From positions 2,356,001 to 2,420,000 of the forward strand of contig JAJTUP010000003.1 of assembly GCA_021399435.1 (NCBI GenBank): 64,000 bases of DNA, read 5' to 3'. Positions 22,571 to 34,661 of the stretch are shown here, one piece after another. The notes under the pieces were generated by a model, which saw only the letters and a list, made by a program, of their open reading frames with translations, had not been told where the DNA came from and searched no databases. A program made the position numbers and the translations under genes. The stretch comes from Diaporthe sp. PMI_573 (lineage: Eukaryota; Ascomycota; Sordariomycetes; Diaporthales; Diaporthaceae). The number at the start of each line of letters is the position of its first letter. The stretch's first letter is position 1.

Positions 22571-24740
22571 TCATGGCTTCGTGTCTTTGAACTCTGCGGG
22601 GAGGTCGGGTACAGGAGCGGCGGCCGCATCTGGCCGCCTAGGCTCCTCGTCATCCATCATCATTGTGTATCTCTCCTCTGCGGGCATCGAAGGTACGGGC
22701 GGGATGTCCTCGTCGGCCCTCTGCTCGGCCCTACGAACCCGTCCAGTCTGCTGATTCACCCAGCTGCTCACGGTTCTAAACCTCGGCGGCATGTCCTCAC
22801 TTGTCGTGGTGTAGACTGTGTCGCGGTTACTGTTGCCGGCCTCACTAGCGTTGGCGACGCTGTTCTTCCTGCTGGCGCCGGGTGTTTGCTGGTAGCTTAG
22901 GCGGGATGCGGATGGACCACCAGGCTGCCGCGTGGCGGCCGGAGGGGGGACTATGATGTCTTCGTCGCCAAAGCCAGAGGACAAGGAAGACAGCTCTGAC
23001 GCGCGGTAAACTTGGCGTCTGTTCGGGTCGTACGCATCAGAGGGCTGTCGAGCGAGCTCAGACTGGTTGAAAAACGGGTCCTGCATACGCGACCGATCTG
23101 TGGTGGTGGTCGCAATCGTCTGCATCGTTCCCATCGCTTGTGTGGTCCCAACGCTTTGCATTGTTCCGGTATTTTGAAGCGACCCGTAATGAAGCATGTT
23201 GTTCGAACTCATCGAGTTGGACCCAACGGGTGTATTCCCAGCGAACGGATTGAAGTTACTCGCTGGAGAGAAACCAGGTTGCAGCTGCAGGGGCATATTT
23301 GTAAGGGGCTGCTGGCTCATTTGGGACTGAGGCGAGGCTGTCTGCATGCGCAGGGGACTCGAGGCACTGTGGGGGTTCTGAATGGAACCAGACGTCGCGG
23401 AGAATGGGTTGTTGTTGAAGTTGCCGGACGGGGAGAAGTTGGTTTGCAGCTGAGGTAATACCAAGGGCCCTTGCTTTGACATGGACTGCGCTTGCGACCT
23501 CGGATCATACATAGAGTAGATCTCCGAGATTTGACCCATGGAGTTGGTCTTCTCGTAATGCGGCGGTGGACTCGGGCCATCGTCCATTTCCTGCCACCCT
23601 CGCTGGCCGCGCCCAAAGTATGGGATCTTGGCGAAGAGCTGGTTCGATGGCGGTGGCTGGTTGCCGTAGTAGCCATTCTCCTTGGCCTTGGACTTCTTGA
23701 CCATGCGCCATACCATCCAGCAGATGAAGCAGACGATGATAAACCCACCTAATCACATAGTAGTTAGTAAAAGGCTGTTCTGACGCCGCAATCCGAGCCA
23801 CTAGCTTACCGATCGATCCCGCTCCGATGAGTGCGTGCTCAGCAGCGGGGTCCAGGCCCCTTGGCGGCCCTCTATCCTGGTCACGGCCGCCGTCGTTCCC
23901 ATTTCTCACGTCTTCCAGAGAGGGGGTCGGTGTAGGCGTGCTCTTCTCAAAGGCGAAGGGTGTAGTCTCGGTGGTCTCAGTGGACGTCGGCGAGGAGGTT
24001 GGAGACGATGTTGTTTCCGGGTTTCCGACACCTTTCCTGGGTTGGGAGCTGACCGATATGGACGACACAAGCGATAGCGGTTGAGTAGTCATCAGCGAGA
24101 TGGAGGTAGAGGTTGTGGAGGGCGGCGGAGACTCGACTTGCGGGTTGTTGACAACGGGCGCATTGGCAGACGGTTTTGGCGTGGCCATAACAGTGGAGGT
24201 CATCACGACGGTGGTCGGCGGCAGAGTGATGACGGGTGGAGGCGGCAGCGGGAGAACTGGGAAGGTCGGCGTAGGCGGCGTCGCGGGCGTTGTGGGGCTT
24301 GCTGGGGCCATCAAGGTCGTGGATGTTGAGGGAGCCAGCTGCGGAGGGGGAAACGTCTGTGCGGTCGGTGACGGAGTCTCCGGCTCAGGGAGAGCGAGGG
24401 TCGCCACAGGCTGGTTGTTCCTGTAATCCTCATCGTCGTCGTCGTCGTCGTCGGAGTCCACATCCTTGCCCTGCCTGTTTTTGGTGCCCTGGCGGGCGTT
24501 CCCTGCAGCAGCCTCCTCGTCGTCGCTGTCGTCTCCATCCTCTACCTCGTCCGCATCTTCCTGTCTGCGAAGGTTCTGCGCAGTGGTCACCACCGTGAGG
24601 TCACGTCGTGTTGGGACCCTCAGCGAGGTATCGACCGGCGAAAGTCGCTGCCGCAAGTATCTCCGCCGCAGACCTGCTCGAACTTCCTTTTCCTCCTGTC
24701 GTAGATCCATTACGGGGGCCATTTCGTCCACTTTTAGCAT
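22571..24740 (-). CDS. Single-pass membrane protein with Pro/Ser/Thr-rich ectodomain
   Basis: The exons are 24740-23810 and 23748-22571, with a 61-nt intron (GTAAGC donor, GATTAG acceptor) in phase 1, giving 702 residues. One membrane segment is created at the splice junction: HALIGAGSIG joins GGFIIVCFICWMVW, followed by the basic stop-transfer RMVKKSK. The N-terminal side has an Arg-rich start, an acidic stretch with seven Asp in a row, and a long Pro/Ser/Thr-rich region likely to be O-glycosylated. The cytoplasmic side is Asn/Gln/Ser-rich and disordered, with a short MGT/MQT repeat and a Pro-containing C-terminus. The layout resembles fungal Skg6/Mid2-type surface sensors, but no signal peptide is visible and no family motif is certain. 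The start ATG is followed by a second one at codon 7. Confidence 0.75.
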
Positions 24741-27343
24741 CCTGTCCTGTCCGTCACCGCTGGCGATCCCCTATGCGATTTTGGCACAGCCCATATGCTC
24801 AAGCGTGCTCAAGCGTGCCCAGGGTTGTTCAAGCGACCATGTCAACTTTCCCCAACGCCGGCGTGGTGATAACAAGTCAGCAAGAGAAATGAAGGAATTC
24901 GCAGATTAGTCAATTGCCACGATGGGCATGTAGGCGAACGGAAGGGGAGGCGTCCGAGGAAGACTTGAGGAAAAGGGTGTAAAGAAAGTGACAGAGACCA
25001 GCCCTGGAGAAGAAAGGAAGGGTGGAAAGAGAGAATGCAGGCTGAACAGAAGTGAGACTTCCAAGACAGAGAAGCTTGGTGACAGAAGGGTATCAGACTG
25101 GGGGAGGGAGGGATAGATTTACCCGCCGCGTGGGTGATGCAAGGGCACAAGCGGGAGGGGGCTCGGGAGTGGACGAATGAGCCGAAAGCCCCAGGGATGA
25201 CCGTCCTGACTCGAGGGAGGGATTGTCCTGCAAGAGGGTTTGGGACCTTACGCTTTGGGGGAGATCCCAAACGAGCCTCACGGATGGATCCTCAGGGGTT
25301 TGTGATGGCGGGTTTCCTGCATTGACCCGGGGGCCAGGGCAAGACGAACCAAGAGGGCACGGCGGAAGCGAATCTATCTGACGGGAGAGGCTGACGCCAT
25401 TCCCACCCACCGGCGAGATCTCTCTGGGAGCAAGTGGGTAGCACCCACAACGATGGATCTGCCGCCAGCCCCAGGCCAGGGCTGCCGGTAGCTGGGGCTC
25501 TGGTTCAGCTATCATGGACGAGACAGCTGGACGCCGAGGCCACAAAGGACAGCGCTGCTGTGTATGGTACCTGGGCGGTGCACAGGACAGGCAGGCTTGT
25601 GTTCGGGGGGGACCGCCCACATGCCCGAGACGCAACGGATGGGGTGAAGCCGCTGCCGCTCTGCGCTGGAGACCCCAATCGAGTTAAGCGTGCCGTCTGC
25701 GCAGAATGGTCGCGCTGAGTCGAAAACCTCGGTTCGGTAGCAGACTTGTAGCAAGTTAGACGCAGCAGGCAACATGTAAGTGGCAAGGGCAGTTCAAGGG
25801 GGCAGGGCATTGTGGCGGCAATGCTGCTGCGACTGCTGTTCGGGTCCAGGCGAGGCCACAGGGCATTAGCAGGCACAATATCACACAGCACGTATCGAAG
25901 CTGAAGTTGGAGCTGGAGCTGATGCTGATGCGGTGCGATGGGATGCGGCTGCGGTGCAATGGGATGCAATGCAATGGCCCATGCGATGAGATGGTCCCTG
26001 GAACGTCAGACGGGGACAATCGTCCAAGCGCACATACACACAAACACGAGCAAACACGGTGCTCGTGTGACTTGAGGGTGATGCTTCAGCCGCGGGCGTG
26101 CATACCGGACGGTAAGTACCAGGTAAGGATTGGTGCGCAACGCATTGATGGCCGGCGGTGGTCGATGCGGGATGGCTGGTTGCTTCTCAAACACAGGGCA
26201 AGGGCAGCACAAGCATGGGGGGGTGGGTGGACGGATGTCGAGGTGAGTTGAAGTGACGAGGATTGGGGTGGAGAAGGACAGGACAGCGCAAGCCCAGGGC
26301 TGCTGGCACAGGCAGAACCAGGCAGGCGCAGGCGCAGCGCAGGCGCGTGCTGGTGAGGTGAGCGAGTTGAGGTGAGGTCGAGTTGCGGCTGCTGTTACGG
26401 AACGGAGTGGAGCGGGTTAGTGTCTCAGAAGCGGGCCCGACAGGTTTCAGGACAGGGCGTCCCGGAAGGGGCCTAGCCGTCCTTGGCTTAGCGCAGTCAG
26501 AGGATTCAATGCTGCACCGGCTGCACCAGCTGCACCAGCTGCACCAGCTTCACCACCTGGACTGACTGACGTCTTGTGTCCTGTCGTCATGTCATCCAAC
26601 ACTCACTTGACCTCTCCACCGTCAGTCACCCTTGCCTGGAACTTGCTCGACCAGCCCCTCGCCCAGCCCCTCGCCCCTACCCACCCCTTACAACAGTGGT
26701 GAGGCCAAGACATTTTTCGGATGAAGTTCCACGGCCTATTGATCCGCTCTCGCGCATGGCCGCATCCGGAAACTTTGTAATAAGTCAGCAGCGCGACGGC
26801 TGGGACGCCAGCTTCACCTCCAGAGTCCAGACCTCCTCCTGGCGGCCTGGCCAGCTCATCGCATCTGAGTCTCGCCAGCTGCCCAGTCAGCAGCTCGGCA
26901 AACGCTCCAACAAGCCGAGGCTCTACCTCCACAATGTCGTTGCCCAAGACCAACCATGCCCAGTCAGTGACCATCCCCGAACTTGACCCTGCTCGTCATC
27001 GTCCCGACGTCGAGCCAAGTTCTACCCTGGGCCTACGGCTTTCGGGTGCGAGATGCTTAATTGCCTGTGTTTGGCTTGTCATCTCACTCTTGGGCGTCAC
27101 TGTGCCATCGCCACGTCTTGGTTGTTTCAATGTCGTCCTGCCCGCTCTTGCGCCTGAACATCCCGTTGAATGTTACTAACGTTCATCAAACCTTGGCGGC
27201 CTGCTCAGCATCCCAGTGGGCATTTCAATATCTCAAGGTCAAGTCTTATGTGGCCAGTCGCACGCCGCCGCTGTTTACGCTCGGCATATCGCACTCCCAG
27301 GTCTATATCACCACTCCAGTTCCACAGGTTATCGAGCCGCATG
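24741..27343. other. Gene-poor region upstream of the membrane-protein gene
   Basis: The left end is the promoter of the minus-strand membrane-protein gene. No other gene is supported. A small ATG frame at 26934-27179 (81 codons, context CACAATGTCG, one hydrophobic stretch LIACVWLVISLLG) and a 37-codon frame at 26588 were noted, but neither has independent support. A 9-bp repeat sits at 26511-26555. Confidence 0.4.
26511..26555. repeat. 9-bp GCTGCACCA tandem repeat
   Basis: Five head-to-tail copies of a 9-bp unit, with changes in the first and last copies. Non-coding as far as can be told. Confidence 0.9.
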
Positions 27344-28800
27344 TTACCTGGTCAGCTGGTCTGGGCAGAACAGTGGAGCACGGCGGCGGCACTTTCTTCG
27401 TGTCTGCCGACCCGACCCCAAGAGCCATCGCCACGTCCTGGGCGCCGAGGACGCTTGTTGAGCTGATCGTCGATACTTCTTGTCGTCCTTCAGTATCCTC
27501 GCGCCCCTTCTTCCAAGCAAGCGGGTAAGTTCTGACCAGCTTAGTCCATCGTCGAAACGACCGAATTCCACCGGGGCCCGCTCTAGGGAAACCAATTTGA
27601 TTAACGCGTCTTGGGCCTTGGCAAGGTGGTCTTGGCCTGCTCTGTCGGCCCTGGTCTGAACCCTTGCAGACCGTAAAAGGGAGGAGCCATGATAGCTCAT
27701 CGAGTAGGCAGACCGGTTCGTCGTGTTAGCTCGGATTATCCAGAGACCTCTCGATGGCGAAACTCAAAATGCCAGGGGAGAAGGTACACGTCCCTCCGCA
27801 AGGAGTTGTCTCGGTTAATCATCATCGCGAAAAGAGTGGGATCTTGCAGGCTCCTCGTATGCCCATCCGTGTCCTGCAGGTTCTAAAGAATGTTCCGCGC
27901 CCAGACAAGGACAAGGGCAAAGTTCCTGTTTTTTTTTCCGACCAAGAAGCTTCGTAGTATTCCCTGCACAAACCAGTGCCAGTAATGCCTAAGCTTTGGC
28001 ACCTTTATGCTCTGGCGATCGGCTAGAGCAGCAGGTGCTGTCAAAGGCGAGGGTAATTCACGGCAGCAATTGTGGGCGTGTGTGTATGCGCGGTCTTCAT
28101 GCCTAGTGCTGTCCTGGAAGGTTTTGACACCAGGTCGGAATTGCCGGGTAGGAATTGCCGGGCCTTATGCCTTGGTTCGTTCCTTCTGTCTCGTCTGATA
28201 GGCATACTCACAGTGAATCCAGATGAATCAAATCTCTGAGTCGCTGTTGCCGCTCTCTCACCGCCGGCTGCGCATTGCCAACTTGAAGGCCGTCTTCCTG
28301 GGTCTTCAGCACAAACAGGTTGTGCATTGTCTCTCTACCTGGGTTGCGGTCTACCAGAGGAATGGGAGGCATCCCATAGGGTATGTCTGTTATAGGCTGT
28401 CGTACCCGAAAGGGGCTCTGCTCAGCCGCAACGGCACAATTGGGCTAGAAGAAATCGGCATGATGGTGGGCCAGGTGGATGTGGAGTCCTTTTGAGATGC
28501 TTGCGTACTACCTTTGTTCCTCCCGCATCAACATGCATCGCAGGTCTTCAATCTCGAACAGATCGTGGTCTGGTCTAGACGCTGGCGAACCCCAGTTTTG
28601 GGCCTGGACCGGGTCGGGCGAGGGCCTGCCTGTCGACTTACAGGCGTTTTTGGTTGGGCAGAAACCCGGGCAACTGGTAACAGGTCGGGAAAGCTGTACG
28701 AACCGTTCGGAATCCAGATTCCAGCACGCCGGTCACACGTCAGCAGGAATTGGTCCGCCCGGCCGGCCGAGATATTCCACTGCGTGTGTAGATGACAGCT
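27344..28800 (-). pseudogene. Possible unannotated or decaying multi-exon gene
   Basis: Several minus-strand stretches read like protein and appear in order. DHDLFEIEDLRCMLMREEQ (about 28575-28512) ends at a GTAGTA donor. IPYGMPPIPLVDRNP and MHNLFVLKTQEDGLQ, ending RLRDLIHLDSL (about 28385-28212), end at a strong GTGAGT donor. INRDNSLRRDVYLLPWHFEF (about 27815-27760) and AKAQDALIKLVSLERAPVEF (about 27620-27560) follow. The third stretch has in-frame stops on both sides (TAG and TAA). No start codon, complete exon chain or domain could be established, and the plus strand at 27754-27957 also gives a plausible frame. It could be a real gene with unresolved introns or a relic. Confidence 0.25.
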
Positions 28801-30174
28801 CGGGGTGCAAACCCGTTCGGGGTTGATCTACACGTGCCCAAACAGAGAGCAGACGCGGCTCTGCTGGGAGAGTATCATGAACAGACATGGGAGATGGTAT
28901 GATGCCACGCTGAAGCTTTCACTTCCCACGTCCTGCAGTGAGAGCGGCATGCTGAGCACCCCGCCGCGCAAGCCCCTTGGCCCAAGCCCCTTGTCCAACG
29001 CTGTTGACGTTCTCGCGGGAGCAGATGCAACAGATGCACTGGTTTTTGCAGCCCTGAGCCGCCTTCCTTGGCATACTCTCTCCTGCTCGTGTAAGTATGA
29101 ACCGTTCCATAAATGTGCAATACACTCAATATGTCGAAGCGACCATTTTCTGAATCATCTCCAGAGACGCTATGCGCACCTGTCGACCTGATGGACCAGG
29201 TTCATCTGATGCTTAGCATCGCAGACAGCCCCACAATTTGCCGATGAACGCCCGAACGCCGCCGGTCGCTGAATGCCGGAACTGTGGGTACGCAGTCGGA
29301 GCAGATTGCCGAGATGACCCGGCGGAAAGCCGAGAATAGGAGTGCAAGCGGAATCAGGACCAGAGGCTCATGTGGGTAATATCACACCGCAAGCCAGGCT
29401 GACAGAGTCAGTGTCTGACACATGTTCGAGATGAGGCCTGATGCGGTGATGACAAGGCGGTACAGTCTGCGCGTGCCTCGGGTGGACCAGAACTCTGGGT
29501 CGATGTCCCTACGCGGTTGTCTCTCGCATGCGTCATTCCAGAACCACAACCCACCAAACTACCTACAGTAGGCCGACTGCATCAACGTCTCGCTAATCTT
29601 ATCTCATGCTTATCTCACAGCGTCAGGTCAGACGGACAAAGGTTCAGTCCTCTCATGGGACAAAGGGCCAGCCTCACAGACCTCGGTCGGCAAAATGACT
29701 CGCTCGGGTGGACTGCAATGATTCCGGGCGAATGGCTGTTGTAGATGCGCACGTGCTTGACATTGACAGGCCTGCTTTTCTTGCTGCTGCCGGTGGGAAC
29801 TGGGGCGTGGGGTGCATCTCGTATGGAGCAGTGTCAAGAGTTGGAAAAAATCGATTGAAAGATAAATAGCTAGATTGACTGGTGGGTGACTGACGGCCGC
29901 GGCCAGCACGCAGTAGTAAAGCTAGCAAGAGCAGAGCTCCATCTTATCGGATAAGCTGGGAGAAGAAAAAACGCGCTTTCAGCCCTCGGCTGCAGTCCAC
30001 TCCCGGCCCCCACCACTTCAGATTCCTTTGCTTTTCATCCGCCCATCAGCCACCTAGATTCCTAGATTCCTAGATTCCTAGATTCCCAGACCAATTCCCT
30101 ATATTTCCTCTAGAACAGTATTCCTAGACACCTACAGCCCGGCAATTGCCTCGCCCTCTCCTAGATTCGAAGCC
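28801..30174. promoter_or_regulatory. Upstream region of the alternative NADH dehydrogenase gene
   Basis: No gene is supported. The right part is the promoter and 5' leader of the NADH dehydrogenase gene: a CT-rich leader and an 8-bp TAGATTCC repeat (30053-30086) lie within 125 bases of the ATG. Confidence 0.45.
30053..30086. repeat. TAGATTCC tandem repeat in the leader
   Basis: Four copies of an 8-bp unit about 90 bases before the NADH dehydrogenase ATG, so it lies in the promoter or 5' UTR. Confidence 0.85.
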
Positions 30175-32074
30175 ATGGCTTCCTCCTCGCGAGCTCTGGC
30201 GCTGAACAAGCTCGCGACCCGACAGTTCGGTGTCGCCCGCATGCAGCAGCACGCTGTCGCATCGCGCATCCTCGCATCCTCGGCTCGTTCCCTGACCACC
30301 GCTCCCTCCAGCCGCCCTCTTGCTGCTGGCAGCATACGGCCCGTCGCCCGTCAGTTCCAAAGGCAGTACTCCGAGTCGTCTGCTCCTCCGCCCAAGAAGC
30401 CAGGGAAGATTAGGAGGACCTTCAAGTGGACATGGCGCCTGGTCTACCTCTCCGTCCTCGGCACCCTCGCCTACGTCAGCTATGAGGTCTGGGACATCAG
30501 GCACCCGGAGCCTCAGGTCAACCCCGACCCTTCCAAGAAGACACTCGTGATCCTGGGTAAGCTCTCATCATGTCTTGCCTCCGCCAACTTCCTGGTCGCC
30601 CGTCAATCGCTAATCCTGTCGCCCCCGTGCTTTATCAGGCACCGGCTGGGGATCTGTTGCTCTCCTCAAGAAGCTCGACACCGAGAACTACAACGTCGTC
30701 GTCATCTCGCCCCGAAACTACTTCCTCTTCACCCCCTTGCTGCCCTCATGTACCACCGGCACCATCGAGCACCGCTCCATCATGGAGCCGGTGCGCACGA
30801 TCCTCCAGTCAAAGAAGGCCACTGTCAAATATTACGAAGCCGAGGCCCACTCGATCGACCCCGAGCGCAAGGTTGTCAAGATCAAGGATGACTCAGAGGT
30901 CAAGGGCGCTGTCACCGAGACCGAGGTCCCCTACGACATGCTGGTTGTTGGTGTTGGTGCTGAGAACGCCACCTTCGGCATTCCCGGTGTCCGCGAGCAC
31001 TCGTGCTTCCTCAAGGAGATTGGTGACGCCCAGCAGATCCGCAAGAAGATCATGGACTGCGTCGAGACGGCTGCCTTCAAGGACCAGACCGAGGAGGAGA
31101 TCAACCGACTCCTCCACATGGTTGTTGTCGGCGGCGGCCCAACCGGTGTTGAGTTCGCTGGCGAGCTGCAGGACTTCTTCGAGGAGGACATCAAGCGTCT
31201 TATCCCGGACATCAGCGATCGCTTCAAGGTCACCCTGATCGAGGCCCTGCCCAACGTTCTGCCCTCGTTCTCCAAGCAGCTGATTGAGTACACCGAGAGC
31301 ACCTTCGCCGAGGAAAAGATCGACATCAGGACCAAGACCATGGTCAAGAAGGTCACTGACACGTTTGTTGAGGCCGAGGCTATGGGGCCTGATGGCAAGA
31401 AGGAGCTTCTCCGGTTCCCCTACGGTCTGCTGGTCTGGGCCACCGGCAACGCCGTCCGCCCCATCGTCAAGAACCTGATGTCGAGCATCGCCGCTCAGAA
31501 GGACTCCCGCCGCGGTCTTGCCGTCAACGAGTACCTCGTCGTGCAGGGAGCCCGTGACATCTGGGCCGTGGGTGACTGCGCTGTCGCCGGATACGCGCCC
31601 ACCGCCCAGGTCGCCTCGCAGGAGGGCGCCTTCCTGGCCAAGCTCTTTAACAACATGGCCAAGACTGAGGAGCTGGAGCGCAACATCCGCGATCTCTCCT
31701 CGACGCTGAACCTCAGGCCGGGGAACACAGCCGACGCATCGAAGCAGATCGAAGAGTACGAGAGGCAGCTCCGCCGCATCAAGGACATCAAGCCCTTCCA
31801 CTACTCGCACCAGGGCAGCTTGGCATACATTGGCAGTGAGAAGGCCGTCGCGGACGTTGCCTGGTTCAACGGCAATGTTGCATCCGGTGGTACCTGGACG
31901 TACCTGTTTTGGAGGAGCGCGTATCTCTCAATGTGCTTCAGCAGTAGGTGTCCAACTCCCTCTTGGCTGTGACGATCATCAACTGACTGGAACAACTTAG
32001 CTCGAAACCGTCTCCTGGTCATAAACGACTGGGCGAAGTCCAAGGTCTTTGGACGTGATGTGTCCCGAGAGTAA
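30175..32074 (+). CDS. Alternative (type II) NADH:ubiquinone oxidoreductase, mitochondrial
   Basis: The exons are 30175-30556, 30639-31943 and 32001-32074. The introns are 82 nt (GTAAGC...ATCAG) and 57 nt (GTAGGT...CTTAG, with CTGAC upstream); the product is 586 residues. The enzyme passes electrons from NADH to quinone via FAD without proton pumping, by-passing complex I. The N-terminal 80 residues are Arg/Ser/Ala-rich, as in a mitochondrial presequence, followed by a membrane segment (LVYLSVLGTLAYVSYEVW). The FAD motif is VILGTGWGSVALLKKL (the glycine codon is split by intron 1), the NADH motif is VVVGGGPTGVEFAGEL (about 287), and IWAVGDCA contacts FAD. The C-terminal motif around GGTWTYLFWRSAYLSMCF, completed in exon 3, is the membrane-facing tail. 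There is no EF-hand insertion, so it is not the Ca-binding NDE1 type. The membrane segment suggests an NDE2- or NDI1-type enzyme; which side of the inner membrane it faces is uncertain. Confidence 0.94.
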
Positions 32075-32969
32075 TGAAATCCGGGGTGAAAGGCCCTCTT
32101 GAGTTCGGGCTCCAGTTGTCCCGGCGTGTGATGCAGTGTAATACATGTGCTTGATATCCCAATGTCTGGTGGCTTTTTTCGATCGGGCGTCAGGCGGGCT
32201 TATAGACTTGATGTTACCGGGGGGGGTGCGACGGGCAAAAACGCATAGACTTGGGTAATCTTTCCGGGGGAGGAAATGGGGGCTTTATTTCTTAAGCCTT
32301 GACTTGTTGTATATCTTAGTTATGTGACGAATTTATTTTGTTGGATGAGTTTTTCGCGAAATGGCAGGGCACTCCTTCTCCTTGACCCCAGCCTGGCTTT
32401 CTCGTGCTGTCTCCGGTCGGATTCGATTCCCCTGCTCCCAGCAAAAGACTTACTGAGAGGATGTACTGGCCTAGCTGGCAGGATTCTGCTTGTGTCAAAG
32501 CTTTCAGTGCATTGCCATAAGGAGGACATGGATCGAACTACATAGAATTGCTGGACGCTGTCAGTTCATAGACTCTAGATCAGTCGGCTAGCCCATATTA
32601 CAATCTCAACTGCTCGACACGGACGCTCTCTCTTCTTCCAGGTAGACATGAGCCTGATTGCATTCATGGTCCGTTTATCCAACTTTCAAGACGCGTGGAT
32701 CCATCGACGCAAATCTAATGGCAATAGTCCGCACCAACCTGGAATGTGTTGCTTGCGTGCTGTACTCTCTCTGGCTACCTTTCCGCCTCTGCTTTCCTGT
32801 ACAATTCGTGCATATCTCCGTCTATGCACTCCATTTCATTCCTCCTTCCTGTTTCACTCATTCTTCATCGAAAGCCTTTAAGGGAACTATATCCAAATTC
32901 GCTCAAAGCTTCGTGGTTCCGTCACTCTCCTTGGGACCCGAAGGGCGAGACGGGCGTGGCATTTGTGGC

Positions 32970-33345
32970 TACAGCTTTTTGATAAAAGCGTCGAGTTTTC
33001 CGGTTATGTCTTGGTAAACGCCCTCACCAGGGTGGAACGCGGACTTTGGATACATGGACTGGTAGCCGAGAGTAGACTGGACATCAGAGTCCCAAGTTCG
33101 CGTTCAGGGTATAGGCCTGGGGGCAGAAATCTTTTATCCATGCATAGGTATCTTGGTATCAATCATTGCAGACATCTTTCCCCAGGAAATAGTGATCAAA
33201 GACCTCGTAAAATGGCCAACCCAACTGCTTGGCCGTCGGCATACAGACTTGATGTTACTTCTCAGGGACAAAAGCCGTCCCAGAGGTCAACCCGACAATG
33301 GCTTCATCAAGCTTCACTAGACCGTTAGGGAGGTACTCTGATAAG
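32970..33345 (-). pseudogene. Decayed protein-coding fragment
   Basis: Read on the minus strand, one frame gives SEYLPNGLVKLDEAIVGLTS and FVPEK, a TAA stop, then QLGWPFYEVFDHYFLGKDVC, a TGA stop, then YQDTYAWIKDFCPQAYTLN. After a one-base frameshift near 33085 it continues YQSMYPKSAFHPGEGVYQDI and LDAFIKK. Coding sense across two stops and a frameshift is the signature of a pseudogene. Both stops could come from C-to-T changes. The parent family is not recognised, and the start and end are missing. Confidence 0.55.
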
Positions 33346-34628
33346 ACTGACTTGCTTGACGGGGGAAAAAAGGCTGTTTTCAGTCTCCAAAATTAACTTT
33401 TGGTTGGTCGAGAAAGAAATGCTTTACCGCAAGATAGCAGCTACCTAAGCGAGTAAAAGACCGTCAGCTAGTTACCGCAGTGTTTTAGTTGGGTTTCTAA
33501 CTCTTTGAGACAGACAATATCCTGCTTCTTTAACTAGAGGAGTCTCGCCTTGCATACAGAATGAATGTTACTACCGGGCTCAATTTCACACCTCACGTTT
33601 TCATACTGGATGGACTTCTTATGGCATGACGTAGTTTTTGTCTCATACAATGTCTTGATTCGATCATTCAAGATTGTTTTTGAAATTTCGTCCCAATATT
33701 TCTAAGTTGCTTGATCCCAAGACATAATCCCATTGAATGTTATTGGTATCTGCATCACAGTAGGCTTGGTATGCTCAGTTCACAATTGCACCGCATTATA
33801 GTTTAACGACAAACACAGAATAGTCAACCCATTGCAAGCAATTGGTAACTACACATTCAATTATTCAAGCTCCTCTTCTGATTGACACGAGTGTTTCATA
33901 CAGTCCATAGCTTAGATGATAGTTTCAGACATCGTCTGCAATCCCATTCGGGCAACCTCCTCCTGTCAAGCGCTCTCACAATACATGCGAAAATCAGTGG
34001 ACACAGCAGGTGTTCAATACTTTAGGGACGCCGGCGCTACCAAAAGTACCCCCGAGCCGTAGGACGATGTCGGCATGCAGGCGGCCGCACATCGTCATAT
34101 GTCTCAGTTCTCCTCTTTCTCCATTGGCCGCGCAGACGTAAAGTGAAATCCTCGAACCGTTCTATGATATATTGTGCCCGCGGGCCCCGGAGTCAGCCGG
34201 TCCCAAGCCACGAGGCAAACCCGGCGAAATTTTTCTTTCTTCTTCTTCTTCTGGTTCGACGCATCTTTGGTCGCACCGCGCCAGCGGCCAGGATTCCGGG
34301 ACTCGTACGACCGTCGGTGACGGGCCTGGGATCTGTAGCGCCTGCCCCATACGGAATCTTCTGCATGGTGGCACGACGGCCTTATGGGATGTCTAAGATC
34401 AGGCGCGTACGGCTGTTGTGCTTTGTCGAGTGCTCTTTATTTCGGAGCCACTGACTAAGATGTTTTCCACTTGTGTGACTGTCAAATTCTTACACACAAA
34501 AGCAGCTGCCAATGCGCAGTGCATTGGTACTGTGACACAAATGAATGCGACCGAGGCAGGAATTCTCGCGATCATGTGAAATTTGTGTTAGGTGTAGTAC
34601 GTTTGCAATGTTCTGAATAGCGTCTTGT

Positions 34629-34661
34629 GTGTGTGTGTGTGTGTGAGTGAGTGTGTGTGTA
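34629..34661. repeat. GT dinucleotide microsatellite
   Basis: A GT run of about 33 bases interrupted by GA steps, in non-coding sequence. Confidence 0.85.

Noticed and set aside
30893..31810. 305-codon minus-strand frame
   Set aside because: Exact antisense shadow of the NADH dehydrogenase exon.
32400..32440. GGATTCGATTCC as a possible tRNA B box
   Set aside because: The stem does not pair and there is no upstream A box at the right distance.
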